Source: Apiotrichum sp. Y4204
Taxonomy: Eukaryota; Basidiomycota; Tremellomycetes; Trichosporonales; Trichosporonaceae
Assembly (NCBI GenBank): GCA_025531455.1
Contig: JAMYHL010000010.1
Location: 930,001-994,000 of the forward strand
Direction of reading: 5' to 3'
Length of the DNA stretch: 64,000 nt
Shown here: in pieces, positions 49,940 to 60,720 of the stretch
Numbering within the stretch: the stretch's first letter is position 1
How the letters are laid out: every line of letters begins with the position of its first letter
Translations under genes and position numbers: made by a program
The notes under the pieces: model-generated
Seen by the model: the letters and a program-made list of their open reading frames with translations, nothing else
The model's database searches: none
What the model was told of the DNA's origin: nothing

Positions 49940-51719
49940 ATGCCCGCACCCAAGACGGGGATACATGGGCCACTCCTTCTGGAGGAGCCTCTCATCCGGG
50001 TGAGTCTGAACGAACTGAGCCCCACCTGCCCGCAGCTCTGACGACCAGACACCGTATGAGCTCCTCCGCCGCTCTCACCGTTCCGCACAGAGACAGGTGG
50101 AGCGAGATTTTGTTGCCGTCCAGGTGAGTGTAGTGCATGCCGTGGAAGCTGTCAGTTGTACAACATGTTCAACGTGGCCTCCCACTACGTTACCAAAGAC
50201 GCAGGCCCTGCCCTCGGACCCTGTCTATTGCTGACTCCAGGCCCAACTGAGCAGCCTTCTCAAGTCGTTCACTGGCGATCCTGACCAGGACAAGGAGCCG
50301 GCGCTCTCAAAGATTGATGTCCTGTCTGACCGCATGCGCGGGCTGAAGCGCAAGCTTGATGACCTGCAGCCTTCCCCGGGTGCACCAAGTGCTCTACGTG
50401 ATAGGATTACCTATGTGGACGAGTCGCTTCTCACAAAGGACAAGGATGCGGTCACAGAACCCAGCACGGAGACAGATGAGCCGATGGAGGGTGTGTCGAA
50501 TGGGGTGGAGAAGACGGACAGGCGGACTACTCGGGCAGTCGAAATGGCGTCCAAGTTTGCCCCGTGAGTTGATGCCGATCAATCATGTCTGACCAAGCAG
50601 GGAGGACCACACACTCGACCGTTATGTCATTGACCACCTTCTTCGTACTGGGCGGGTGAAGACTGCACGGGCGCTTGCGGCTGCGCAGAGTGTTGACAGC
50701 CTGGTCGATATCAAGCTCTTCACCGAGCTCGCCAAGATCGAGTCAGCCTTGACCGAGAAGCATTCATGCACCGAGGCATTGGCCTGGTGTGGCGAGAACC
50801 GTGGCACACTGAAGAAGCAGGGTGTGAGTGTGAATTGGATTGTTTTTAATCCAGTCGTCCTGACGCCACCTCTAGAGTGATCTTGAGTTTGTCCTTCGAT
50901 TGCAAGAGTTCATCGAGCTGTGTCGGAAGCGCGACACTGTTGCGGCCATTGCGTACGCGAGAAAGCATATGGCTCCGTGGGCTAGCACACACATGGACGA
51001 GGTGCAGCAGGGCATGACTCTGCTCGCCTTTGGCGAGACGACTGGCGTTCCACTTTACCGCTCACTGTACGACCGTGCGCGATGGGCCACCGTTCGCGAC
51101 CGTTTCCGGGAGACGTTCCTTACCACCTATGCGCTTCCGTCTCAGTCTCTCCTTGCGCTGTCTCTCTCTGCCGGGCTGTCGTCGCTCCGCTTGCCTGCCT
51201 GCGCGGGCGGGCTACCCATGTCGCCAAAGACAACAGACCGCCCCTTCAGTTCCTCTCAGCAGCTTCCTCCGGAGCCGCTTCTCCCACCCGTCCCCGACCT
51301 GCACTTCACGCTGGATTCCTTCGACTTTACGGAACGCGATCCAGCGCTCACCTTTCCCACCAAGGTCGAGTCTCCGGCCCCTGCGGCAACAACCGAGCCA
51401 CCAAGAGCCAACGTCGACTGCCCGACCTGCGGCACCGACCTCCGCGTGTTGGCCCGCGAGGTGCCCATGGCGCACCACGTCAATTCGACAATCGTGTGCC
51501 GTATATCCGGTGCAGTTATGGACTCAAACAATGAGCCGATGGCCTTCCCGAATGGACACGTCTATTCCTCCAAGGTAGATGACTCGTGGTATGCGGAATC
51601 GGAAGGCTAACGATCAGGCGCTACAGGAGATGGCGAAGAACAACTACAACGTCGTCACATGTCCGGTCACCAACGAGACCTGCTCGTTCAGTAAGCTGAG
51701 GAAGGTGTATATCTCGTGA
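49940..51719 (+). CDS. FYV10: GID/CTLH E3 ligase subunit Fyv10 (Gid9/MAEA family)
   Basis: Exons 49940-49999, 50049-50123, 50241-50563, 50601-50823, 50876-51574 and 51627-51719 encode 490 aa. In yeast the GID complex ubiquitinates gluconeogenic enzymes, including Pck1 and Fbp1, when glucose returns; Fyv10 and Rmd5 form its RING pair. Seen: TPYELLRRSHRSAQRQVERD near the N-terminus, LisH (LDRYVIDHLLRTGRVKTA, about 157-190), CTLH (FVLRLQEFIELCRKRDTVAA, about 230-290), a CRA region, and a C-terminal degenerate RING with VCRISGAVMDS, MAFPNGHVYSSK, TCPVTNE and the end KLRKVYIS. The substrate-type gene PCK1 is also in this window, about 46 kb away. A Ser/Pro insertion lies at about 340-400. Confidence 0.94.
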
Positions 51720-51951
51720 TCATGAGTTGTGAGAAGTGACCATTACCATTGTATATTGTACAGGAGCATGCAAGTATCATTCAGCGTTGTGCACTCCTAG
51801 GTCAAATTTGCAACTGCTCAGCGACAGGCTGAGGGTGAGCGGTTGTAACACCGCATCGAAGGTCACCAGTACACATACATCATTGGCTCCCAATCTCTTT
51901 GACTTGCGCGTACACGGGCTCAACTTCAGATGACTCAACGGCTCCCTAAAA

Positions 51952-52904
51952 CTAATTGTCGCCTTCGCCGGCAAGTACGATCATGTTGAAGTTGATATCG
52001 CCATTAGCGCGCTCAATGTACTTCTCCTTGACGATCTTGGCCGTGTCCTGAAGAATGTCAGCAACACTTGCGTGAGACTCGCTTCCCACCCACCCTGAGG
52101 AGGTCGGTACACGGTCCACGGTCAAACGGCCCCGTGCGGCTACCGTCGAGCTCGACGACGCGCTTCTCGCCATTCGCGTCGGTCGCCTCGATAAACGCGA
52201 TAAAGTGCGTGTCGACATCCAGGTCCGTCGGCACCGCCGACTGTCCGGTCTGCGCGGCGGCGGTGTGCGCCTCTTCGAAGAACGTCGCGTTGTCGAGCGC
52301 CTTGGCGCGCCCAAAGCCTGCCATTAATGAGTGTTAGGAGCAAATCTACCCACCGTCAAGGGGGAGCGTGTCGCGCCTAAACTTTACGAGGTGGGACTCC
52401 GGTGAAAGGGATCCCTCGGGGAGGTTCAGGAGCGCGTGCAGCAGGCCAATCGAGCCACACGCATTGGGAATCTGGTGTGAGTTGGCTCACTAGATGCAGA
52501 CCATTTCCATGCTTGTTACTGCGACTTTCTCCAGGGACAACAAGCCGCAGTCCAAGTCCAATATTCACTCACAGTCTGCTTGATCCACCACACGTTGCCA
52601 TTGAATTTGCCCTCCCCCGAGCGCTCCTCGGCCTCACGTGCCTCCTGCAGCGCCCCACGGGCCGGGAAGAGGAGAAGCACGGCACGTACAGGCTGGGGCG
52701 TGAACGCGAGGAAGTCTTCGTCAAGGCTGAACAGGTCCTGGAAGGACAACGGGGACTCGGGCAGGCCGAGCGGCTGCGACCACTGCGGTTAGTGGGATTC
52801 GAAGGGTGGACGTACGTCGTTGAATACCTGGTGTCAGCTCTCTCAGTTCCGTTTTAGCTCACCTCTGGGTTTGCTTCGAGGGGGACAAACTTCTGGCCTG
52901 ACAT
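51952..52904 (-). CDS. YUH1: Ubiquitin C-terminal hydrolase (UCH-L3/Yuh1 family)
   Basis: Six exons (52904-52863, 52827-52816, 52782-52573, 52471-52354, 52317-52094, 52047-51952) give 233 aa. UCH enzymes cleave small adducts from the C-terminus of ubiquitin (and Rub1/NEDD8 in yeast). All catalytic positions are present: Gln87 and Cys93 in KQTIPNACGSIGLLHA, His165 in DTHFIAF and Asp185 in VELDGS. The N-terminus FVPLEANPEVFND is typical. Exon 2 is a 12-nt microexon coding only VFND; skipping it keeps frame. It diverges from DAD2, with only 270 bp between the start codons. Confidence 0.96.
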
Positions 52905-53174
52905 TGTGGGATGTGCAATGTGTTAGAGAGAGGAAGAATGGATGAAGAGCAAGTTGTCGCCTCTGGGTTTATATCTGTTGTGGACGATCATGGACGACTG
53001 CTCAGCGCTGGGGAGCATGACGGTATGACGGGTTGTGCCTGATGTCACACCGCGTGGGCTCGCTCTCCCACGGATGCATTGGGCCCTGTTGTCAACAACA
53101 CACCACAGCAGCAAGGTTCCCAGTTGCAAGACGCGTTGCAATCTTTCCATTTCTGCAACCATTCAACACCCACC
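52905..53174. promoter_or_regulatory. Compact divergent promoter, YUH1 / DAD2
   Basis: 270 bp shared by both genes. An ACGCGT hexamer (MluI cell-cycle box type) lies at 53131-53136, 39 bp before the DAD2 ATG. Yeast MBF binds this motif in G1/S genes, so control of a kinetochore gene is plausible but unproven. Confidence 0.35.
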
Positions 53175-53565
53175 ATGTCCGGTAAACCCTCCCTCGCGGG
53201 ATCGAGCACGCTACCCCCCTCGTTGCAAATACTTTTGCAGAAACAGCAGGAGCACGGCGCCCTACAGGCGCTCAAGGAGGCGAGCGAGGACCTCGTCGCG
53301 CGCGCGGAGCGCCTCGCGGAGATGAGCACGACGATGGCGGACGGCGGCGAGAGTGAGTCCAGAAGGGAGCTGATTGTGGCCATCCCTCATATTGCGATGC
53401 TCAGATTATCTACTTACGCCAGCCATTGGACAAGTCCTCGAAACGTGGTCATACATCTTCAAGATCCTCGAGTCGCTAGGGCAGGCGGCGCCGCATGCGG
53501 GCGACCCCGTACCGACCCTGGTGCGGCTGCCGTATCATGGAGAGGACGCGCCGGCTGCCGAGTAG
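53175..53565 (+). CDS. DAD2: DASH/Dam1 complex subunit Dad2
   Basis: Exons 53175-53352 and 53423-53565 encode 106 aa. Dad2 is part of the ten-protein DASH ring that couples kinetochores to microtubules in fungi. The helical signature is seen: LQILLQKQQEHGALQALKEA, LVARAERLAEMSTTMADGGE, then the second helix IGQVLETWSYIFKILESLGQ after the splice. Size and the MADGGE..G.VL..W pattern are typical of Dad2. The short acidic end (GEDAPAAE) is not conserved. Confidence 0.92.
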
Positions 53566-53935
53566 GAGTTGTTTTGGGAACGCGTAGACGCCATCAGAGG
53601 GAGTGCGTTAGACTTGTTGTATTGTTATGATCGATTTCTCGCACGCGAGTGCCGGCGTGGTTGATCTGTGGGTGTGACCACCAGGGCGCCGAATCTTCGC
53701 ACAACAGCTGGCCTTGAACTGACAGGTTTGATGAGACACTATGCTCACTGTTTGATCTACACTGACTCTACTGACCATCCAGCAAGCACCTCGTGCTGTG
53801 CGCAAACTGGACTTAGAATGTGGGGTGCCTGCAATTCGAGTCCACTACCCTAGGTAACTGTGCTGGAATAAGGAACTAATGCCATGCCAGATATGCTATG
53901 CTGTCTAACTACTATTCCTACACTTCTTGATATCC
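53566..53935. other. Convergent 3' region DAD2 / siroheme synthase
   Basis: About 370 bp, no gene. A stretch at 53820-53860 vaguely resembles a tRNA T-loop (ATTCGAGTCC) but has no stems. Confidence 0.45.
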
Positions 53936-56236
53936 CTAGAACGACCCAAACCAGCTCCAGTCTGCCGGCAACCCCTCACGGGTCTTGAACTGCTGCCCAG
54001 CGAGCCACTTATCCACGACCATCTGCTCGTCCACACCATCGAGAATGTCAACCTGGCCCTTGCCCTCCAGACACACGGCGGCCCAGCCCACAAGGATCAT
54101 GCCCGGCGGGCGCTGGTCCACGGAAGCGATTGCGCTGCCAATGTTCTCAAGCGTCGACAGAATCACCCGCTGGTCCGGGCTCGACGCTCGCTCGACGATC
54201 GCAATTGGCAGATGGCGGGGGTACGCTGGGCCGTCGCGGCCGGCGTGTGTCTCCGAGGTGAGAACCTCGAGCACCTGCTCGATACGCGCAACACCCATTA
54301 GAATGGCAAGCGTCCTCGGCTTGCTGTATCCCGGAAGCTGAACGGCGGCTCCGGCACGTCCGACACCGGTACACATGACCAGCGAGTCGGCGACACCACG
54401 CTGAGTCACAGGAATGCCCATCATGAGGGGACCGGCGAGCGCCGAGCTCACACCGGGAACGACGATCGCCTCGTAACCGTGCTCGCGGAAGTAGAGGACC
54501 TCCTCGCCACCGCGGCCGTACACGAATGGGTCGCCCTGCTTAAGGCGGACAACGGTCTCACCAGCGTTCGCGCCAGCAATGGCGAGCTCCATGAGCTCGT
54601 TCTGGGCGCCGTCGGCATTGCCAGGGAACTTGCGGGCAATGTGAAGCTTGGTGGTCTTGGGGATGAGCGCGATGATCTCGGCGGGGACGAGCTTGTCGGA
54701 TAAAATAAGCGTCGCGTTCTCAAGCGCGTGGCGGGCAGCGACTGTCAACAGCGAGGGGTGTCCCGGTCCGGAGCCGACCAGAAGGATGCGGCCCTGGCGG
54801 CCATCGTGATGCGGCAGCACGGTCGTAATCTCCTCTCCCTCCAGCACGCGGTCCATCTCCGCCGCAGCCAGACCGGCAAGCTGGTCGTACGAGTAGTACT
54901 CGCTCATCTGGTGTACCCAGCGCATGCGACGAAGCTGGCCCTGGTCGTTCTGCTTGACCGGCGCGTTGAGAGGGGTCGTCAGGTCGTCCTCAGAGATAAC
55001 ACCCTTGGCACGCGTGCGCAGCTGGCCGATGTTGTCCACCGCCGCTCCGACTGAAGCCGGGAGCTTGGCAGCAATGTCACGGCGGATGCGTCCGGCAAGA
55101 CGACAGCCCTGTCCATTCGTGGAGACGGCGACCTGGAGGTTGGAGGGGCCTGCAGGAGTCGCGAATCGGTGGACGCTGGGGAAGGTGAATGTCGACATAG
55201 CGGGGCGATCCGAAACGTTGATCGGGAGGCAGAGCTCGGTTGCGGCCGTGTGGATCTCATGGGCGATCTCGCCCGCCTTGAAGCCGTTGGAGCCGATGAG
55301 AGTGTCGGTGAGGCACACGAGCGCAAACTTCTTTTCCTGCAGGAACTCCTTCCATGACTTGGCGCCGCCGACGAAGCGCTTAAACTTGATCTGACCCTGA
55401 TGCACACGCCACTGAATCTCCTCGGGCAGAGCGGAGAGCTCGCTGCCACTGGAGACAGTCACACGCGCATCGGCCTCGAGAAGGCTAAACACGCGCGATG
55501 TGACGAGGCGGTTCGACCCCACCACAATCACGGGGCGGTCCTTGAGGTGGAATGTGAGGGGAAGGGGTGCACCGCCGTTCGGGATCCGGTACTTGGAGTC
55601 CGCAGCCAGTGGCGAGGGGTTCACCGCAGCCTGCTTCTCGTGCACCTTCAGAGACGGGTAGGTAGGCGGGCTGAGAGCCTTAATGAGGCCCTGGCCGAGT
55701 ACGAACGTCGCAATAGTCGGGATGACAATCCAAGTGCCGTTCGTCGCCACCCAGACAGTCCAAAAGCGCCAGGCGTCGTTGTGGCCCGTGTTGCACCAGC
55801 CACACAGGTACTCCTGGAGAAAGTACAGGTCCGTCTTCGCGGCCGTCATCACCACGGACGCGAACGCAACAACAGCTGCACCGGGGTGGTCGCCCAACGC
55901 GAGCGCGACGAAGTTCAGGGCAACCTCCACGATGTTGAGGATTGCTGCGGTCAGGCGATGCTCGTACTCGCACACTCACCCTGGGCAGCTGTGAAGCCGT
56001 CATTCTCTTCAAGAGCCCGGAAGCCATACAGATAGTCGACGTCCGAGTACGGCACCATGCTGATCGTCAGCGCGGCCATTGCGAGTCTTTCCTCACTTGT
56101 ATGGTGCCCAGATCCAACTCAGATCTCCGCCGAGCATGCTGCGCGGGCGGTAGAGACAGTATCCGACATCCCAGAGGACGACAAGGCTCGAGAGCGCAAG
56201 CCACAGCCTGACCCAGCGGGGGATCGTGTAGCCCAT
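53936..56236 (-). CDS. Trifunctional fusion: EBP/EXPERA-like membrane domain + Met8 + Met1 siroheme synthase
   Basis: Exons 56236-56097, 56059-55980 and 55944-53936 give 742 aa. Residues 1-165 form four hydrophobic helices. Their pattern (NIVEVAL, TDLYFLQEYLCGW, FWTVWVATNGTWIVIPT) fits emopamil-binding/sterol-isomerase proteins, with Glu80, Asn142 and Trp145 at the positions of the conserved Glu and Asn..Trp. A ~35-residue linker follows. Residues 200-395 are Met8-like precorrin-2 dehydrogenase/ferrochelatase (RPVIVVGSN, PINVSD with catalytic-type Asp319, FTFPS, VSTNG). Residues 455-715 are uroporphyrinogen-III methyltransferase (ILLVGSGPGHPSLLT, VRLKQGDPFVYGRGGEE, VVPGVSSALAGPLMMGIPVT). Together the last two make siroheme, the cofactor of sulfite reductase. 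The fusion junction lies inside one 2-kb exon with no stop and no ATG at which a separate Met8 could start. The nucleotide loop GSNRLV lacks the usual second glycine. Confidence 0.92.
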
Positions 56237-56783
56237 CGTGTCGCGGTGTAGTTAGTAGTGAATGGTGAGGATGAGGAAGAGAGTTACATCGAGTTGCCCG
56301 TGCTCTCGGTCTTTAGATGGCATCGGCATCGCGTCACGATGGTACGACGGTCCCTCGCATTCCCGCACACGAGCACGATGGTATGATCGGTTCGTTATTT
56401 TTTTGATTTTATTTTGTCGAGTTGATTGATTTCCATCTTGATCACGACAGCGGACAACACCGAGCTCGCCATTATCTTACGTCTTACCCGCACATTCCGA
56501 CTATTTGAATAGCTCCCATTGGCCGACAGTGGCGTGATGATAATAAATCAGGAATTCAGTTTGAAGAGGGGAGCCCCGCACGGCAATTAGCAATGACTAG
56601 GATGAATTACATAACGTCACGTGCAGCACGCGAGAAGCTCACAACGATCACAACCGCCTGAGCTCTCCAGGATCGACGACGCCAGGAACCAGGTCGGCCA
56701 GATCCACTCACGAAGTCGACGAAACGTCACCGACCTCAGAGCAACGACAACGTCCATCTCTTCACAGCATCTCACACCCCACC
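56237..56783. promoter_or_regulatory. Divergent promoter region, siroheme synthase / EMC10
   Basis: 547 bp between the start codons. A T-rich run (56396-56430) lies mid-region and a TCACGTGC E-box occurs at 56617-56624, about 380 bp upstream of the siroheme synthase ATG. Cbf1-type factors bind CACGTG at MET genes in yeast. A single hexamer is weak evidence, since several occur in coding regions here. Confidence 0.45.
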
Positions 56784-57484
56784 ATGCTGCTCCTTCCATT
56801 GATACTCCTAGCACTGCAGGCCCTGCTAGTCTCCGCAGAAAAGTACACTGTCTACCACCGGTTTGCCGACAAGGGCGCGCGCTGGGTGCGACGTGGTGCC
56901 GCCACGGGCTCACCTAGCCAACCCAGCCAGATTGCTTGGGCCGAGGAAGCTGTCGCCGACGGTGCTGCCGCCACGTCCGAGTCGCCGTGGTACCAGGTCG
57001 CGATCCTTGTCGATGGCGAGTACATTACCGCGTCGATCCCATCCGTAAGTCGCAGTTTCCGCTAGGAGGACTGACGACAGTGTCTCGCGTCTCACCCCGG
57101 CGCACTCACGCTGCACTTTACCGGCCAGCGGCCGTCCAGCATCGAGTACAAACCCCTGTCCGACCAGTGTGTCTCCGGACCGGCATCGCTCCCGAATGCC
57201 TCACTTGATGTGTCGATGGCGGTCCCACGTGTTGTGAAGGGGTGAGTAAACTTTTGGCGGCCCATAAACCACTTCTTTTAGAGCCATCAACTGACTCCAG
57301 GCCGTCGCTTGCCGCTCCCCAGGTCGTCACCGCGGACGGAAAGAAGGTCGAGCCCGAGCCGGAGAAGACCTTTTTCCAGAAGTACTGGATCGCGATCGTT
57401 GCAGGGCTGCTCTTCATCGGCAGCGTAATGGGACCGGACGAGCCGCCTAAGCGCCCGGAGGGCGCGCCTCAGCGGTTGAAGTAG
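56784..57484 (+). CDS. EMC10: ER membrane protein complex subunit 10 (EMC10)
   Basis: Exons 56784-57044, 57081-57241 and 57301-57484 encode 201 aa. EMC10 is a lumenal, single-pass subunit of the EMC insertase for tail-anchored and multipass proteins. Seen: signal peptide MLLLPLILLALQALLVSA, then EKYTVYHRFADKGARW, the beta-rich lumenal region with YQVAILVDGEYITASIPS, two Asn-X-Ser/Thr-like or Cys-containing segments (SDQCVSGP, LPNASLDV), and the C-terminal membrane helix FFQKYWIAIVAGLLFIGSVM followed by a Pro/Glu-rich end. Length and layout match fungal EMC10. Confidence 0.9.
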
Positions 57485-60400
57485 GTCGGTAGGCATGTAT
57501 GACATGGAGCTGTTATGGCGACTCTGATAGGGGAGATAGCCGCTTGGAAGGGCATTTGTTGATGGAGTCCAGGGACTCAGGCTGACTGAGTCCGGAGACT
57601 CAAGACCAAGGCTGACCTGTCAAGTATGGGTCTGCTCCGTGTTCAGCCCATTCCCAGAGCCACAATCCGCCGTGCTGATGACCAACATCTAACTCTATCT
57701 CACTGCTTTCTTTGTGTGGCGTCCATCCGCTACACCGTCCGGGCTGTCACTTCCGAGCTGCTGGCTGGTTACAGTCGATCAACGGACGGTATGCTGGCGT
57801 CTGCCGACGGCCGCGTACCGCGGAACTGTTGGAGGTGGTGAAAGACTCGGAACAGAGCGACCCAGATTGTCGTTGTGGCTGTACCGCAGCGTTGAGGTGC
57901 GTCTGCTGCTGTCGAGGTTCTGAATCATATTCCGTGCAGGTGTATCACCAGAGCGCAAGCCTGCTGCAGATTCAACTACAACAAAGACTCCTGGCTCCTC
58001 AACTTGGACAACGCCCTTTCTGGTCCTCCCAACTCCCTAAATCGATCGACGCGTGACCAGTGTATCAATGATCGGTGGCCCATAGGTCATAGGCTATAAG
58101 CTGTAGATCGAAATGCCGTATGACAGGAGCGGAACACCGGTTCTGTGCTGTGCTTCGCGCACCATCCGTCCCCGAGCATTCCGGGCGGAATTCCGAGCTT
58201 CCGGGCATGCCGGGCAGTACGGCACCACGCCGGCACCATCGGCGCTCGGTGCTGCGGAGAATAGCGGGAGGGTATGTGATCACCATGACGATACCACCAT
58301 GGCTGACATTGACCAAGCTGCCCCGATGGCGAATGTGGAGGAGCCTGATAACATGGTTGCAGTTCCCTAAGACTTTCCAACCTCTAGAACTCGAGAGATC
58401 CTGGGGAGCTACAAGTTGGCCATCGGAAGATTCAACATGATCGCGGTCACGAAGTGACGAGAAGAGCGCAGTGACGAGAATGGCATAGCGCCCGACCAGC
58501 CTGCGTCCCCATGAGGTGTGTTCTAGTTTGCACTGTACTGTACACAATGTCAAGGATCTGGGGAGCGAGGGAGCGCATCTTCGGAGACGGGCATGTGCAT
58601 GTGTATAAGGTACAATTGTGCACATGATGCCTCAGCCCCGGTCACACCAGCGCATGACGTCGCATGGTGCCTGGCTTATTGTTGGCGGCGTGGCGGAAGC
58701 GGCGGCAAGGTAGACGAGGCATGTCGGCAAGCCGGCTGGCCGCGGCCAGTGCGGCGAGCCAACCAGTCTACAGCCTGTGCGCCTGCGGTTCTTTGGTTCT
58801 GTGGTATCCCCGTTGATGGAATGCACTGTTCTGGGATCTCGGCCTAGCTGCCGAGATCACGGGCAACAGCATGCCTGGTTGCTTCTTCCGCCAAGGCCCA
58901 AACACAATCCACACCCGTGATCCGGCGCCTACCGCTCGGAGGATTGGAGGCTATGGAGCGAGGAAGCTTGAGGCTTGGACGCTGCGGCATGCGGCATGCA
59001 ATGTATGCACAGCGATAATGGCGTGTGTGCCGAGTGTGCCGAGGGAACGAGCGCCTCTTCCGTGAGGCCGTGAGCGCATAGCTCTGTCGTATGCTCTGAG
59101 CTCAGTGCCGAGTTCAATACTGTTCTTTCGTTCTTCGCTTTGTAGACTTGCCCCGCGATCGCACAATCCCCGCCTCCAAGCTCCATCCGCCTCATCTCTT
59201 CTGCACTTTCCCGCACTCGCTGCCCAGATCGACCAGATCAAAGATTATTGATCAGAGGCACTGTCCGCCTTTTACGCCTTGTCGATCGCTGATTTGCGGG
59301 CTGCTGGCCTGCTGCACTGCTGGTTGGCTGCTATTCTGAGCACTGCACAAAGCGCCCAGAACGCCCAGAAGAGCGCTAGAGCAGCTAGAACGGCTAGCAC
59401 ATGAGCGCAACAGCCGTACAAGCTTTTGCAGATCTTCAAGTCGTCAATCGCTGGATAGGCTGTAGGGCTCGAGGCCTGTAGGTTTGGGATCCTGTCCTGT
59501 GGTCTGTGATTCAGACTACCTGCTTGCCGCAGAGCTTCTCTCAGGGCATTGGGCATTGCACTGCTCTAGCTGCTCTCTTGATCTCTTGCCCTTGCTCTTT
59601 GGCCCCTTGGGATCGGCGGCGCTATCACCGCCCGCCCCTTCGTGTCCAAAGACCGGTCCCGGCTCGGCGGTCTCGGCCTGGTCCTTTTGAGCACAGCAGC
59701 AACTGCGGATATCCCTCTGCCTTCTGGTTCGCCAGCCCCGCGCACGACCCTCTCTCCGTCCTCTCCGTAGCACACGGCACCACCGGCCCCACTCCGTACT
59801 CCGCGGCTCTGCGGCTCTGGCCGTCCTGGGATATCCATATCGAATATCCAGCTATTTCCCTCGGTCCCTTCTGGGCGGCACCGTCCACCCACAACTTCAC
59901 ATCCTCGCTTCGGATCAAGTCCTGGTCCACATCTATTTCATTCCCCCTCCCCCTCTCACGGCAAAAAGGACAAGCAGGACAAAAGCACTCAATTCTGCCC
60001 ATTTCCCTTTTTGTCCTTTGTCGAGGCCCCGCGGCAGTACCCCTCCGATAATCGTCGGCCCTTCTGCGCCACTGCATCCTCGTGCCCTCGTGGCCGCGTG
60101 CACAGGCGATTTCTGGGTATCGAGTATCCTGTGATCGTGCCGCCGCCGGCCGCTTGTGCAATCGTCCCGGCAAAAAGTCGGCAGCCAGTGAGAAAGATTA
60201 CTACGCGATTGCGGCAGTGGCCGGCATCCACAGAGGATCTAAACGGACAAACATCCACACGAGGGGGCTTCGACATCAATTTTGTTGCACCAGCAGCAGA
60301 GCCTTGTGCGATCCACCTGTGCCGTTGTGGCCTCAGCTGTGGTCTTACTACCGAGCCACCACTACTGCTTTTCTCGCCCCGCGGAAACAACCGGCCACAG

Positions 60401-60720
60401 ACGCATCAGCTGTGAACCGTGAGCAGTTAGCGATTCGTGAGAGAGTCACAAGGGGACGCCCTGAGGGCCGAGGCAAAGCATACAGCTTAGCAAGTAAAGC
60501 AGCACACAACGCGGGGCCAGATCCCACAATCCGGGCCAGGTCCACTGTAGCCATTATCCTATATCCTGTGGGCCCTGGGCCACATTAGGCCATTCGGCTG
60601 AGGAGAGGTCCTTGGTCCTTCGGCTGCTCGTGATTTTTGGCCCGCCAGGCCGCCAGCCGTCACCAACAACAGAGGAGCACAGCCGGAGCCGGGCATCAGG
60701 CGCGGCGGCGCGGCGGCGCA
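57485..60720. other. Long gene-free region upstream of the Zn2Cys6 gene
   Basis: About 3.2 kb without a recognisable gene. From roughly 59140 to 60400 the plus strand has C/T-rich blocks, the same leader-like composition as upstream of the C2H2 gene. A frame of 181 codons at 59506-60051 is low-complexity and unsupported. Repeated GCCCAGAAGAGCGCTAG-like words occur at 59350-59400. Confidence 0.45.

Noticed and set aside
52783..52815. B-box-like TTCGAATCCCAC on the minus strand
   Set aside because: It lies inside a 33-nt YUH1 intron required by the protein frame, and no tRNA arms surround it.
53820..53860. Possible tRNA T-loop (ATTCGAGTCC)
   Set aside because: No T-stem, D-arm or acceptor pairing could be drawn on either strand.
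58065..60051. Frames of 181-186 codons upstream of the Zn2Cys6 gene
   Set aside because: Low-complexity composition and no recognisable domain, and overlapping frames on both strands are equally open.
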